NCBI GenBank assembly: GCA_021399435.1
Contig: JAJTUP010000027.1
Span: 186,001-250,000, forward strand
DNA length: 64,000 nucleotides
Source of the DNA: Diaporthe sp. PMI_573
Lineage: Eukaryota; Ascomycota; Sordariomycetes; Diaporthales; Diaporthaceae
Direction of reading: 5' to 3'
In this document: positions 1 through 11,213 of the stretch, one piece after another
How the letters are laid out: each line of letters opens with the position of its first letter
Numbering within the stretch: the first letter of the stretch is position 1
The notes under the pieces: generated by a model
What the model was told of the DNA's origin: nothing
What the model saw: the letters and a program-made list of their open reading frames with translations, nothing else
Databases searched by the model: none
Made by a program: the position numbers and the translations under genes

Positions 1-145
1 GGATGACTGGGGCATCGACGCGGACTGGGAGCTGCGGCCTGACGACTCCGCAAGTAATATTTCCAGTTCGCGACAGCGGAGACCGAAGAGGAGAGACGAG
101 CGAAGGAGCACGCCTGCACCCATCAGGGAGGAGGATGAGACATGA
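1..145 (+). CDS. 3' end of an unidentified gene (partial)
   Basis: An open frame enters from the left edge, reading from base 2, and ends at TGA 143-145. It gives about 47 residues: an acidic start (DDWGIDADWEL), then a strongly basic stretch rich in Arg, Ser and Lys (RQRRPKRRDERR) and an acidic end (REEDET). Such composition fits the disordered C-terminal tail of a nuclear or cytosolic protein, but no domain is visible and the family cannot be named. The frame agrees with the first base of the window being inside a codon. Confidence that it is coding is moderate, resting on the clean frame to the edge and the absence of any longer competing frame. Confidence 0.5.
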   Translation, partial: DDWGIDADWELRPDDSASNISSSRQRRPKRRDERRSTPAPIREEDET

Positions 146-1374
146 TGAATAGTCATCCTGGGCACGTTTGCACATTGTGAGCAGCAGTTTGAAGGACATT
201 TGGAGGGCAAGGTTTGCAGACGCAAAGCCGATACACGGCCTCACATCTGAATGAGCGAGCGAGCGAGGGCATAAGTCGTAAGCGATTTCCGGCGGATAAT
301 ACCATTCATGTATATTTTCGTATTGCTTTCTTTCTTCGCGTCGTTATTTGCGCAACGCATGGCATTTGAAGCTATCAGGGCTTCGTCTTTCTCCTTTGCA
401 CGGAGGCAAGTGGAGCAAGCACTTGAGTGCCCAGGTACTCAATGGATCTGGAAGAAAACAAAAGTTATTCGGCTGTCATGACCCTGAGTTGGGCGGGCAG
501 GTGTGTGAATGGCAAGGCTTCAGAACCAGGCCCGGGCGCCCTCGCACATCTCATGACATATTGCATATTATCGGGAGTTTTGCTGGCATGAACATGAGGC
601 CGGTTTGGTTCTTTTCTTATGTTTGGCTTGTTTTCTCATGACTTGTGACAGGGAAACTGTTCTAGCTGGATAGCAGTTGTGGGCAAGGTACTCCAAGTAC
701 GTCAATTGTGAGTAAAAATTTGACATCAAGTGTGGTCACCTTGACGGGGAATCCTCGAGACTAGTCCTGGCTTTTGCTTACGTCTCACTGTGTGGGTTCA
801 ATGCGCTGTGCTCCAATATGCGTCTGGCACTGCAATGGCGCTCTAGCGGAAAATATTCAAAAAGGCTTTCGAGTTTCTTCTGCGTGGCCAGAAGTTCGTG
901 AGCTACCACTGTAGCGTCACAGTAGGCTGCCCGGTCACCGAGTTGCCTTCCTACGCCCGGGGGTCCTTCCGCGCTTTGGCGGGTTGAAACGAGGAGTAAA
1001 GACAGGTCCAGACCTGTTTTGAAAGTTGTGGAGCCACTTGCTCAGCGGGAAGCGCGCAGAAGTAGGAGTATTGCTCATTCTATGCACTGACCCAGGCGCG
1101 AGCCTAGGTAGTAGCCCCAAGGAAAGTCACCAGTCCTCTAATACTATTCTCTGATATGGAAATCACCGACTCGACAATCTTCCGGATCGCTCCTTCGTAG
1201 ATGCTTGTCTGATGTGCCAGCTTCATGCCTAGAAGATATCGTGCGTTCGAAATCTGGTCTCGATATCATCCAACTGTACAGTGAAGCCACGTCCGTGACT
1301 CAAGGATTATGACACCCAAGACGCCAGTACTGAATGGGATAGGGGCAACGTTAAGTTGTAGCGGTAAGCAAAGT
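146..1374. other. Intergenic, convergent gene ends
   Basis: This is the space between the 3' end of the partial gene on the plus strand and the 3' end of the mucin-like gene on the minus strand. Open frames here are short (97 residues or fewer), have no recognisable motifs and conflict between strands. I see 3' untranslated and intergenic sequence only. Confidence 0.6.
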
Positions 1375-3513
1375 TCAATCTGAGGTGAGGGTTGATGCAG
1401 CAGGTATCACCAGAGACACGGTTCCAGAAATGACTCCGGCGAATTCCGTGTCTGTGGAGGTTGTCACTGAGGTAACAAGGGTCGTGTCGGTCACCAGGGT
1501 GGTATCTGTCGAGATGCAAGTTGTATTAACTGTGATGGACTCCTTGGTGACAGAAGGAGATGCAGAGGTTGGACGGCGGAAGGAGGAGACTGAGACGTCG
1601 TTAGCTTCGATATCGGACCAACGGTACGACAGCAAGGGGGGGCAGGTGTGTGACATCAGAGCAGCCAAGGCACACATGAAAAAGGCTGTGAGTGACTGAG
1701 GAGATGGCTTGGGAGATACCTGAGCCTGCTGTTTGCGCGGTGGATGTAGAATTGACAAGGGGGAATGGCGCCGTTCTTGTTGTCGTCGACAGTGGCCCAG
1801 CTGATGTGATAGTTGCCCCAGCTGCCGACCCCGTTGCCCATGCTGAGGTGGTGGAATTGATCGGCGGGAACGGGGGCGAGAGACTGTTTGCTGAGGATGC
1901 AGCTGTCTCATTCAGGAGAGCCGACGAGGTTGTGGTCCCCAAGCTCGTGGGAAGTGTGGCTTCCGGAACTGAGAATGTTGCGTTGGCAGACCCGGCACTT
2001 GAAGTCGAATGCGGGCCAGTGCCGGTGACCAGAGTCCCTGTGGACATTAACGCTGAGGTAGTGTTGGTTAGAGGGAATGGTGCTGGGCTTGTCCTCGTTC
2101 TCAGCACGCCTCTTGTTGGTGAGGTGGACTTGCTCGTCGTTAAGATGAGAGTAGCATTCGTCGTTCTAGACGCCGACAATACTGTGTGTCGACTCGGTCC
2201 CACAGTCAACGTGGTCCTGTTAAGGGGTGCCGAGGAATTGAAGGCAGCAGAAGCTGTAACATTGGGCGTGAAGATTGACAGAGGGAACGTGCTGAGGATT
2301 GACAGGGGCGTCGAGGTGACATGACTTGAATTGACCGGTGTCTTCGTGCTTTCACCCACTGACGAGGAGGCAGGCGTCTCCGTGGATTTGGGCGAAGATG
2401 TGATGGGCGGAAAGCTTGTTTCGATCGTCACGTTGGTGAGATTCCCGGGAAGAGAAAGACTCGACGTCAAGGTAGGTTCAGAGGTCGCCGCTGCAGAAGA
2501 GGTATTAGTGGCGGAAGCGGTCTCTGAAGTTGTCAATTCTGCAGAGGACTTCCTTGAGAAGGAGTTCCTCAGCGTGAAGCCTGGTCCAGCAGAAGTGTTC
2601 AAGGCATCCGCGCTGGTCAGTGTAGCTCCAGGGTCTGTTGAGGAGTCATTCGACGCCAGACTTGTGAAGGTCGAGGTCGAGACTGAGGTCGACGTTGTGA
2701 CAATAAAGGTGGTGGACGTGATTGAAGTTGGAATAGTGGTCACAGTCCACGGTCCCCTCGTGTGCCATGGGCTCTTCGTGTGTTGGCCATGGTGTGGATG
2801 CCCCCAGTGTGGGTGCCCGTTCCCATGCCCGTTTCCGTGCCCGTGCCCCGGCCAGTGATGATCATCTCTGGACTTATGGGGAGATTCTGACTGCCCGTGA
2901 TAGCCATCCTTGGTACTGCTCAACAGGGAAGTCCTCGCTCCATAGCCCGAGTTGGTTGCAGGTAGAGGAGATGGGCTCTCGCCGTACTTGACAGAGTGAG
3001 TATGAAAAGGCGAGGGTGAACGGTGCTCGCCGTAGCCCTCAGCTGAGGAGGACGTGCTGGACGGCTTCGCAGCCTGATGGTAATTGCCTGAGCTCGAACT
3101 TGGAGCTGATCCGGGATGGCGATAAAGTTCGCCGCCATGCATTTCATTCAGAAAATCATCGCCAAGTGACGTGGGGAGAGGCACAGGCGACTGTGTATCT
3201 ATTTCGCGGATAATGAGTTTGAAATTCAACTGGTCCACGAGGAACCCCAGGCGCAGGACGTACTTTGCTGAGCACTGTCGGCTCGGGAGGATGCTACTGT
3301 TGTCACAACCTCCAACGGACTCGTCCTGGCCGCAACGTCGCTTTGACGAAGCAATCCCCCGAGTTGCACCGGGTCCAGATTCACCCAGGACGTCTGAGCC
3401 AGAACAGACCCCGCCTCTAGGTCCGCGCTCTCTTCGTCGACGTGCTCGCCGAAGGCGAAGCCCATGAGAATGAGTACCGAAACAATTTTAGCACACATTG
3501 CCGGCACTCTCAT
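1375..3513 (-). CDS. Secreted Ser/Thr-rich mucin-like protein with His-Gly segment
   Basis: Predicted secreted or cell-surface protein of 647 residues; function unknown. Model: exons 3264-3513, 1720-3198 and 1375-1589, with introns of 65 and 130 bp; the second has a CTAAC branch site just before its CAG. The chosen ATG (3511-3513) opens a signal peptide (MRVPAMCAKIVSVLILMGFA); an in-frame ATG 21 codons upstream would bury it. Residues from about 90 carry Ser-rich sequence, then a His/Gly run (GHGHGNGHGNGHPHWGHPHH) that could bind metal. The rest is Ser/Thr/Pro/Ala-rich with many N-glycosylation sequons (NTS, NST, NLT, NRT), typical of O-glycosylated fungal wall or adhesin-like proteins. No GPI signal is evident at the end read here; a further 3' exon reaching about 1307 is possible. 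The start and both introns are phase-consistent but unproven. Confidence 0.7.
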
Positions 3514-5268
3514 TGACGGAACGTCCCTCTGAGCAACTCGACGGCGAGAGACAAGTGAGTCGAAATGGTGATTCAAGGTGTAGTGAGGCTTTCAAAGTTG
3601 AGTGTGGAAATCCTTGACTCCTTGGCTGAGATTCTTGTACCTTAGAACGACCACTGTTCCAGTGTCTTGACCGTGATATGCGATGACATGCAGGAGGAGG
3701 GGAGGGGAAAGACTTATAAGAACGTGCCGCAAAAAGGGGGCCCCTTGCCTGCGGTAGTAGTTGAGCAAATGCTTTCGATTTGTAAATTTGCCGCTCGCAC
3801 CCGGACACTCATCGAGATGAGACGGGAATAAATCACAATTTCTCAAAGAGGCAACCCAACAAGTATGACGAGATACTGTGCTGTCGCCAATTCGCTCCGA
3901 TGAACACCAAGTCGCCTCCAGCAGGCTCAGGACGAATGATCTTGGGAGCGCCGAGAAGGCAGGCAAGTCTGGTACGATCAGCAGCAACCGTCTTCAACGA
4001 CACAAAAGCCTTCGTTGCTGTTTGCCGATGCAAGTTCGAGGGCTCGGTTCAGTTCGCCAAAAGTGTAGACCACGGCCCGGGTAGCTCAAGATCTGCCCGA
4101 GAACAGATACGACTTCCGTGGAGCCACACCGCACCGTCTCGTGCGAGATGGAACGGGAAGGAAAATGCCGGGCCTGCCATGGGAAGTCAGGCTCCGCGGC
4201 ACTTTTTCTCGAGCATCGTCAGGTTGTGGAAGGCTGTCACCTCTCGTACAAAGGCTGCCAAGTAAGTGTTTTAGAACGTCGCCACGCCGTTGCCGACTCC
4301 AAGCACACAACACCATATCGGACAACATAGCGCCAACTTGCGCGTCGTCTGGGCTCTAGGATCGCATAGTGCCCCAGCAGATGCAAACGTATAATAGCTG
4401 TCGGGATGGAGCATGCCCATAGGCCGTTAAATGCTGCTCCCCAGGCGGGCTGCCGTGACACAGTAGAAGCGAGACCGTAGAGTACAAACAATGGCCGGCT
4501 GTTGAACGTATTTGCATCGTGCTGCGCAATGCCTTGGAGGTTCTGTTGTGCCACCCTTTCCTGCAGGATCTCTGTGTCATACAGATCGGACGCTCTTTGT
4601 GCTGAACACAATGTGCAAGACACTTGGGTGGACACGATTTCATTTCGAGGTATGTGCTGCCACGCTGCCTTTTGTACTTTAGTCCTGTACTAGATGGGGA
4701 AACCATTCTCGTCAGCTCTCGATGTCGGCTCAGACAGACAACATACAGTACTTGAGGGCATACAGCAAACGTTGGAAGTCGTTCCGGTGCAAGCGAAGGA
4801 TACTCGAAAGGGCGTGAAACCCGCGATGTTGTTTAAATTGGCTCTACAGTCAGATATTTTAACCACAAGACTGAGGTCTTCCTTTATAAATGTTTGGCCA
4901 AATGCTAATGGGCACGGCAAGTTCCGAGACCGCATCCTCCCCAGGCAGAGAAGCTGCTAATTAATAGGTATATTACGATGTAGGGATTATCTTGACAACG
5001 TTTGTTACTCGCCGGCAAATCTGGTAACTTTGCTGAACAAGACGACAATGAGGATCAACATTGGGAACCCGTGGTGGCGTGTCACATATCATCCGGTCTG
5101 TTGAACCTGCCACAATCTGCATTGGTCACGGCGTGATACCGTCCGGTTCTCCAAGTCTGAGACATGACAAAGTGATGGGCGGAGGCCTCCTGGCTTCTGA
5201 TCCCTTACTCGGCTTCTCGAGCTGCCTCTCGGAGGCCTGGTGCTGTCGTGTGTGTCATGGATGTGCTC
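3514..5268. other. Intergenic / promoter of the mucin-like gene
   Basis: About 1.75 kb between the mucin-like gene and the 3' end of the RRT8-like gene. Frames of up to 132 residues exist on both strands, but they overlap each other and show no family motif or splice-consistent extension. I see no supported gene; the left part would hold the promoter of the mucin-like gene. Confidence 0.5.
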
Positions 5269-6332
5269 TTACTCTATGTCGGCGGCCCAGAGCGCAGCCC
5301 CAACGGCATTGGTGAAGGAGAAGAAGATGCCTGCGAACGGTACCATCTCCAGGAGGGTAGCAACGGTACCGAAGCTGTGCGACGCACGGAGTCAGCCGAA
5401 GACCTGCAAAGACGTATATGTACCTCGAAAAGTTCGGTAGGGATAAGACGTACGCGGTGTATGGTCCGACATGCTCCTGCAACCAGTCCGACTTCTGTCT
5501 TGAATTCCACCCCTTCAGCTCGAAGTACCGGTCGTGCACAGACTTTCCGCGGGTGCGTCCCTGCAGGGTAATAAAGATTATGGTTCCAACCACGGGGATG
5601 AAGTTCAGTGGCAGATAAATGACGTATCTTATCAGGGCGCTGGGGGTGAAACGCTCAAAAGGACTCTTGATGATCTTGCCCAGCTTGGATATGGGATCAA
5701 TTCCTGGCTTAATCTCCCTGCCGCCTTTCACCAGGTTCGTGGAATTCCTCGCGACGAGGGTGCCGTCAAATGTGTCGAGGAGGGCATCTTGGAGGACCCA
5801 GGTCCTGGAAATAGTCGACACGAGTGTGGAGCTCTCGTTGAGAACAAGGAGAACGGTCGAGAAGACCGCGAGAGGACCTTCCACAAAGACCAGCACCGCT
5901 AGCTGTGGCAGGTAGGTGAAGGCAAACATGCCTGCAAGGACTCCGGCGCTGAGCGTGAGCGTGGGACCAAGCTTGCTCAAGAAGGGCTTCCACAGTGCCC
6001 GGTGGCTGACAAAGTATGCAATACCCTGTGCGAACGTCAGAGGCGATTCTTTCCTTAGGGCAAACATGGCGTAGCATAATCTATCTACCTTGATGGGATA
6101 GCTAGAGCAGGGTAAATCAGTTGGTTGTCGAGCCGTCAGAAGGAGGGACGACGTACACGTATGAACCACTTCGTGCGGCATCTCTCACGAGGGTCTTCGC
6201 CTTGTCGAAGTCTTCTTTCCTGCAGCGTACTTATCAGACCAATCGGAATTGAGGCGCATAACGCAAGAGATCCTACCCGACCTCACCAGCCTTGGCCTGG
6301 ACCGAGTCGAAAATACCCGGGCGGCGCGACAT
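5269..6332 (-). CDS. RRT8/LDS2-like outer spore wall membrane protein
   Basis: Predicted multi-pass membrane protein of 269 residues related to the yeast RRT8/LDS1/LDS2 group, which sit on lipid droplets and act in spore wall assembly; the role in filamentous fungi is less clear. Five exons: 6277-6332, 6157-6219, 6089-6101 (only 13 bp), 5454-6025 and 5269-5374, with introns of 57, 55, 63 and 79 bp. All junctions keep phase. Visible hallmarks are YPIKGIAYFVSHRALWKPFL near the N-terminus, hydrophobic segments LTLSAGVLAGMFAFTYLP and LPLNFIPVVGTIIFITLQG, the RGKSVHDRYFELKGW stretch, and the C-terminal VPFAGIFFSFTNAVGAALWA segment. The unspliced reading would lose both the conserved N-terminus and the C-terminal segment, which is why the spliced model is preferred. 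Family assignment rests on remembered motif resemblance. Confidence 0.8.
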
Positions 6333-8265
6333 GACGAGGACGCGTGCAAGTTCGATGTCCTGGCGCGTGCGTGTGTGTACTGTATGTGCTTAGGTCAGAG
6401 GTGGATGGATGAATTTGGGCACAGGGTCCAGTTTACTGCTGAGGCTGAAGGGCTGGACGTGGCTGGGCAACAAAATGGAGACGGTTTGTTGATGGCATCT
6501 TTGTGACGGAATTGCCCATGAGGACTTACATCGTCATTGGACCACCGGGCTCATCTCGTGCTTCACGATGACGTACACAGTGTAAGTCGAGACGAACCGT
6601 TCAGAAAGCTCCGGTAGGGTTAAACCCCAGGACCCTGAGCCACCTCCCCCTCCCCATCCCCAACTCATGGCCACGCAAGCAAGCAGTTGTGAAAGCCACA
6701 TTTTGAAGAATTCGAAAACATCAACGCGGAGCCCGAGGCGTTGGGCTTTGCTTGCTTCCATCCGGTCATCCCATGGGAGGTCATCCCATGGGAGGTTGTT
6801 CCAAAGGAGGTTGGGCAGTGAGTCGAGAAAAGTTCGTATTTTCCTGGACGGCAAGTCGTACAGCAGCAGAATCTCGGTTTTTATTGAAAATTGTCTCAAA
6901 TCCCAAGACACGGCATAACGGGTATCGATCCAGCCCGCCTCAAATAGCCGCGTCTCAACCAGCCAGCCCATCAGCCCTTTGTCCTGACGAGTGAAAATAT
7001 CGATATGAACCCCCTGAGAAAGGGGACCGTCGGATCAGGGGCCCGGATGAAAAAGAGTAATTCAGAACTCCCAGCGCTTTCTCGCACGGCCCCGTTCTCG
7101 CGCCAGATTGACTAATAAGGCTATTCTCACAGCTAACGACACCGGATTGAAACATCCTCATCTCCTGCCCAGGCAACGAAACGGACTTGGCATGGAGAAG
7201 CAAGCCTGTGTGTGTGTGTTTTGGCGATCTGAGGCCAGGCCCTGTCGGGTTCCCGGGTGTGGAGGCAGGGAGGCAGGGAGGTTGGGATTTGTCTTTGCCG
7301 CGCAGCACCACTAATACCACCTTGTCACACACACCCAGGTTTCAGCCATGAAAACGTGGGGTTGCTGGACCTTTCCTGACCCGGGGTGTGGCGGCGGACG
7401 GGCAGACAGAGTCTGCACGGCTGCACGGGCGGCAAAGCATGAGCAAACCCAATTCATTTCCGGGCACCAAGCCATCGATCAACATCAAACTGTCTGCCAG
7501 TGTCGGCTCATCACGCCGCCCCGCGATCGCCAGCGGGCAACTCAGCTCGTCAGACTCGTCTGGCAGTCAGGTTCGTATTTCAGCGTCACGCGGTGCTGGG
7601 GCCTGTCCGACTTCCCGCTGGCTTCTCCACGATGACGCAGGCGAATGGCCCACTTTGTCGCCCGGGTGCAGAAAAAAGGATGGGTCGGTCCCCAGCTCAC
7701 CACCACTTGGCAGCACCACTCGGCAGTAAAACACTCGGGCAGCTTTGATGCAATCCTGATGATGCCCTGTCGCCCCTGGGTGCTGAGGCCGCCTCTCGAA
7801 AACGTTGCAAATTGCTTGGGTGCTTGGTCACCTGCCCGGAGGCCCCCTGAGCGCCTCCGGACAGCGACAGGCAACTGGGCTAGCGGCGACCAGAGTCATC
7901 TTGGCAGCTTGGGCGAGGTGAACTCACGGTTCCCCTGGATACGACCTGCCCGTATATGCAATATATAGCGCTAATGACGCGTATGGCGCGTTGTCCTATC
8001 AGATGCCGGCGCAATCCCATTCTGCATGGTGCGTCGCATCATGGGCCCGACCCTAGCTAGTTAGTTAGATGCCGTTTAGGCGTTCCCCTGCGCCTCCCAG
8101 AGACTTATAAGTCTTCACTGTGCACAGCTGTGGCCTGCTCCTCCTGGCAGCTCCCCTCCTCCTCTCCTTTGCGCCTCCTCAATCGATCATTTTGACCGCC
8201 AGGATATCATCTTTGTCCGTCGCAATACTCACCGCAGTCCAATCGTTTCGAAACACACTGTCAAA
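6333..8265. other. Intergenic; shared promoter region
   Basis: Nearly 2 kb between the divergent RRT8-like gene and the GPI-protein gene. It holds a short dispersed repeat (6764-6812), and near the right side a TATA-like tract (GTATATGCAATATATAGC, about 7951-7968) followed by a long CT-rich stretch (about 8138-8178) typical of strongly expressed fungal promoters. Open frames of up to 145 residues here have low-complexity or inconsistent content and are not called. Confidence 0.5.
6764..6812. repeat. 15-bp tandem repeat, part of a dispersed element
   Basis: The 15-bp unit GGTCATCCCATGGGA occurs twice in a row (6764-6778, 6779-6793). The bases after it (GGTTGTTCCAAAGGAGGTTG) resemble the sequence following TCCCATGGGAG at 55825-55855. 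The two loci thus look like diverged copies of one short element, perhaps a relic LTR or MITE end. Confidence 0.4.
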
Positions 8266-9117
8266 ATGCAGCTGACTACCTTCCTCGTTGCCTCTCTGGC
8301 CGGTGTTGTCGTCGCGGTAAGTCACATGGTCTTTACCCCTTTCCAAAGGCCCTGGGCATAGAGCACCATTCTTCGAGATGGGTGTGGGGGCCCAGGATGA
8401 GATCGGAGGCAGCAGATGGGGCGTTGAAAGAGACGAAGGGGAACGGACGACCGCCTCGCATGGACTATTTCACTGACATTCACACAGCAAGACGGCGCCG
8501 CAGCAGCATCCAGCGCTGGTGAGTTTCTCCGTTACCCGATCTGTCCCCGGTCTTAGCCCGGCCCTGCTTTTCTGTTGGACCGCTAGCTAACGAAACCCAC
8601 AGCCTCCTACGCCGCTGCTCAGGCCAGCGTTCAGTCCGCGCTCTACTCTCTGCAGACCGCTGTGACTGCGACCGGCGAGGAGAGGAACTCCATCTTCGCC
8701 TCTCTGCAGTCTTCCGCCGTCGCTGCTCAGGCCTCCCTGGCAAGCCAGTTCAACTCGAACCTGGGCATCACCCAGTCCAGCCCTTCCGCGACCGAGACCT
8801 CCGCGCCCTCTGGCTCAGCTTCCGAGACCGGCTCTGGCTCCGGCTCCGGCTCCGTGACTGGGTCCGGTTCGGCTACCGGTTCCGCCTCCGAGTCGACCAT
8901 CACGTCCGAGTCGACCTTGACTTCCGTTTCCACGTCTACTTCCAGCGGCGAGGAGACCTCGTCGACCTCCCGCACCAGCAGCACTCGCACCAGCAGCAGC
9001 TCCGGCACCAGCACTGAGAGCAGCGCCAGCTCGAGCAGCGCTGCTGGTTCCGCTGCCGGTGCTGTCGCCCTGCCCGGCATGGGAGCCCTGGCTGCTCTCC
9101 TTGTCGCTCTCTTCTAA
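8266..9117 (+). CDS. Small GPI-anchored Ser-rich cell wall protein
   Basis: Predicted GPI-anchored surface protein of 198 residues. Three exons: 8266-8316, 8488-8518 and 8603-9117; donors are GTAAGT and GTGAGT, acceptors CACAG and CCCACAG, and the second intron has a CTAAC branch site. The first exon encodes a signal peptide (MQLTTFLVASLAGVVVA). The mature N-terminal part is Ala/Ser/Gln-rich and probably helical (SYAAAQASVQSALYSLQ), then a Ser/Thr/Gly-rich stalk follows (GSGSGSGSVTGSGSATGS). The C-terminus has small residues before a hydrophobic tail (GMGALAALLVALF), a typical GPI-attachment signal. Such proteins are common in fungal walls; no enzymatic domain is seen. A CT-rich promoter suggests high expression. 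Confidence 0.85.
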
Positions 9118-10266
9118 GGGGTTCAAAATGAAAGCGACGGCTGCATGTCACTGGGGATGGGTACGGATGTTAACTGGATATTAATATGTAATGTGGAAGA
9201 TTGTAATTGTATTCACATGTGGCTCGGTCAAACTTGTACAAACACGATACAAACATCCTCCGCAGTACGTAGGTAGACCAAAAGCTTTAGAAACCTCGGC
9301 ATCACGCCAGGCAATTCAAGCCGCCGTTGTGCGAGAAGTAGCGCTCGGCAGCACCACAGCCATGAAACAATTTAACTTGTCCTATCATCTCATGCAGGCG
9401 ACGGACCTGGTATGAGGGGGCCCTCGTTATATGTAAGCAATCTAGATCGCCCCGGCAAAACTTTATTAGCATTTACTTCCTAGCGTCGGGTTTTTATTTC
9501 AGCCTTACGAGACCAGTGGTCCACAGAGGGTCACAATGGGCCGCCCTGGGTTGGAGGGGAATGCGAAATCCCGAGGCCTTTGTGCGTCTCTACTTGACCA
9601 GTTGAAAAGGCCAACGTGCATCCACCGGAATGCCTTCTCGTGGGGTCGCGGTTCGGGGCGGGCCGCTGACCCTCTACCATTCCCCACACGAAGTGCGGAA
9701 CGCATTACTCAAGCGACATTGACGGGAGCATTGTGTACCTAGGTAAGCTGGCTCGGTGATCGCAGGGTTGATATCCACATTTTTTTTGGCCCGTAGTGTT
9801 GTAATTATCTACTGTTGCTAGTATTATGGGTATGATTTAAGTGTCTTCTCAAGACCGAGACAAATCTTCCCCCTGACTCCTAGAACTTCCTCCTCTTGTC
9901 CCAACTTCGAAACACCCTGATATCGACATGACCTGAAACGCACTGTCCGAGATCGTGCTCTTGAGTCTCCAAATTGACTCGGCTGACAATCGTACCTTTG
10001 TAAGAACGTCTCGTAGCTTAGTCCCGTTATTTGTCATGATGTCGGAGCATCGTGGAACACCGACGCTACCGAGGCGTGATGATGCTCTTTGAGGTGGCTT
10101 GAGTCAGACCGCAGCCAGGAAGAGGCACCATACCAATTTTAACACTATCAATACTCAACAGCCTTCCCACAACGCTTCTTTTGATCTCTCATTCAACAAA
10201 GCCTCTCCACCTGCAAAGTCTGTCAAAATAGAACTCGCCTGAATTGACTTATCGCGTCACAGCAAC
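9118..10266. other. Intergenic
   Basis: 3' region of the GPI-protein gene and promoter of the hydrophilin-like gene. It contains one TACCTAGGTA palindrome (9736-9745). Short open frames on both strands show no recognisable family. No gene supported. Confidence 0.5.
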
Positions 10267-10744
10267 ATGTTCCGTCAGACAGCCAGAAACATCATGTCCA
10301 GACGCATCGTCGTCACCCAATGTGGAGCTGGTCCTGTACAGTTGCGCGGAATGGCCAACAAGCGTGTTGAGGATGCCTCTCAGGCCGCTGGAGAAGCCAA
10401 GAATAGCAGCCCCAAAGTAGGCTCCTGGCACGCTGTCCAAGAGAAATTGAAATTTGCCGAGACAAGTAAAAACCACATTGGACCGACCGGTTGCCTGACC
10501 CGCAGGAGCGATCGGCAAACAGTTCAATCCGGACGGGAACGTTGGGCAGGTGGGTGAGAAAATCGGAGGACCGTTCTCCAAGGTAATTTGTCTATCTTGA
10601 CCCAGCCGGCATCTGGATAAATCTCAGTTCAACTGTATTGGATGAATGAGACCCTTCGACCTTCCCAGGGCCACTTGCACACTGTCACAGGATCATAGTT
10701 GACACTCCATATTGCAGGATGGTGCTATTGGTAGCCGATTTTGA
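10267..10744 (+). CDS. Hydrophilin/LEA-like mitochondrial protein, last exon frameshifted
   Basis: Small protein (100 residues as read) with a basic, amphipathic N-terminus fitting a mitochondrial presequence (MFRQTARNIMSRR). A hydrophilic part with Gly-rich repeats follows (AIGKQFNPDGNVGQVGEKIG, then GPFSKDGAIGS). Exons: 10267-10465, 10506-10582 and 10718-10744, with introns of 40 and 135 bp. The repeats resemble fungal stress-linked hydrophilin-type proteins; the biochemical role is not known to me. In the last exon the frame stops at TGA 10742-10744. One base further along, the next frame continues with clearly related sequence (FDASKDGIAGQVEKAVDGPA) to TAA at 10826. This suggests a one-base insertion in the TTTT run at 10739-10742, either a true truncating mutation or a sequencing error. 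Confidence 0.6.
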
Positions 10745-11213
10745 TGCTTCAAAGGACGGCATTGCAGGCCAGGTCGAGAAGGCTGTGGATGGACCGGCAA
10801 GGGCGGCCACCAGCGCGAAGAATTAAAATCCCGTCGTAGAGACGTTGGCCGGATCGCAAGATGGAATGTTGCCTGTCTCGTGTGTGCCATACATCTCAAG
10901 AGTGCTTGTGTATCTACCGGTCAGAAAGTCAATTAAAAGATTCCATCACGCTGAAGCTTAAACTCCCGAGAGTCAAATGCTAAGCTGGGCAGGGGCGCTG
11001 GACCTCGGGGTTAGACCCTGGGAACTGAGAACTGACCGGAAGATAGCTCGCTCCGGCGTCAGCTAAACAGGTGGCCTGTGCGGGCTGGCTGGCTGGCCGG
11101 CGCTGCTTGGCCGCCCTGTCTATCTGGCTTCGCTGTCCATGCCGCCGCCCAATGTCCAGACGCAATTCCCATCTTCACCCTCCACGCCGTGACTGCTCGC
11201 CCAATTGCCCAGC
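10745..11213. other. Out-of-frame tail of the hydrophilin gene and intergenic space
   Basis: 10745-10826 is the likely former coding tail described for the hydrophilin-like gene. The remainder up to the SEC21 start is intergenic and carries a GC-rich GGCTGGCTGGC stretch around 11080-11100. No other gene is seen. Confidence 0.5.

Noticed and set aside
1692..2858. Two long plus-strand open frames (210 and 175 codons)
   Set aside because: They are antisense to the Ser/Thr-rich minus-strand gene; the Val/Glu/Asp-rich composition is what the complement of Ser/Thr codons gives.
6534..6971. 145-codon minus-strand open frame
   Set aside because: Contains the tandem repeat element and a Gly run from a G/C tract; no start context or homology that I recognise.
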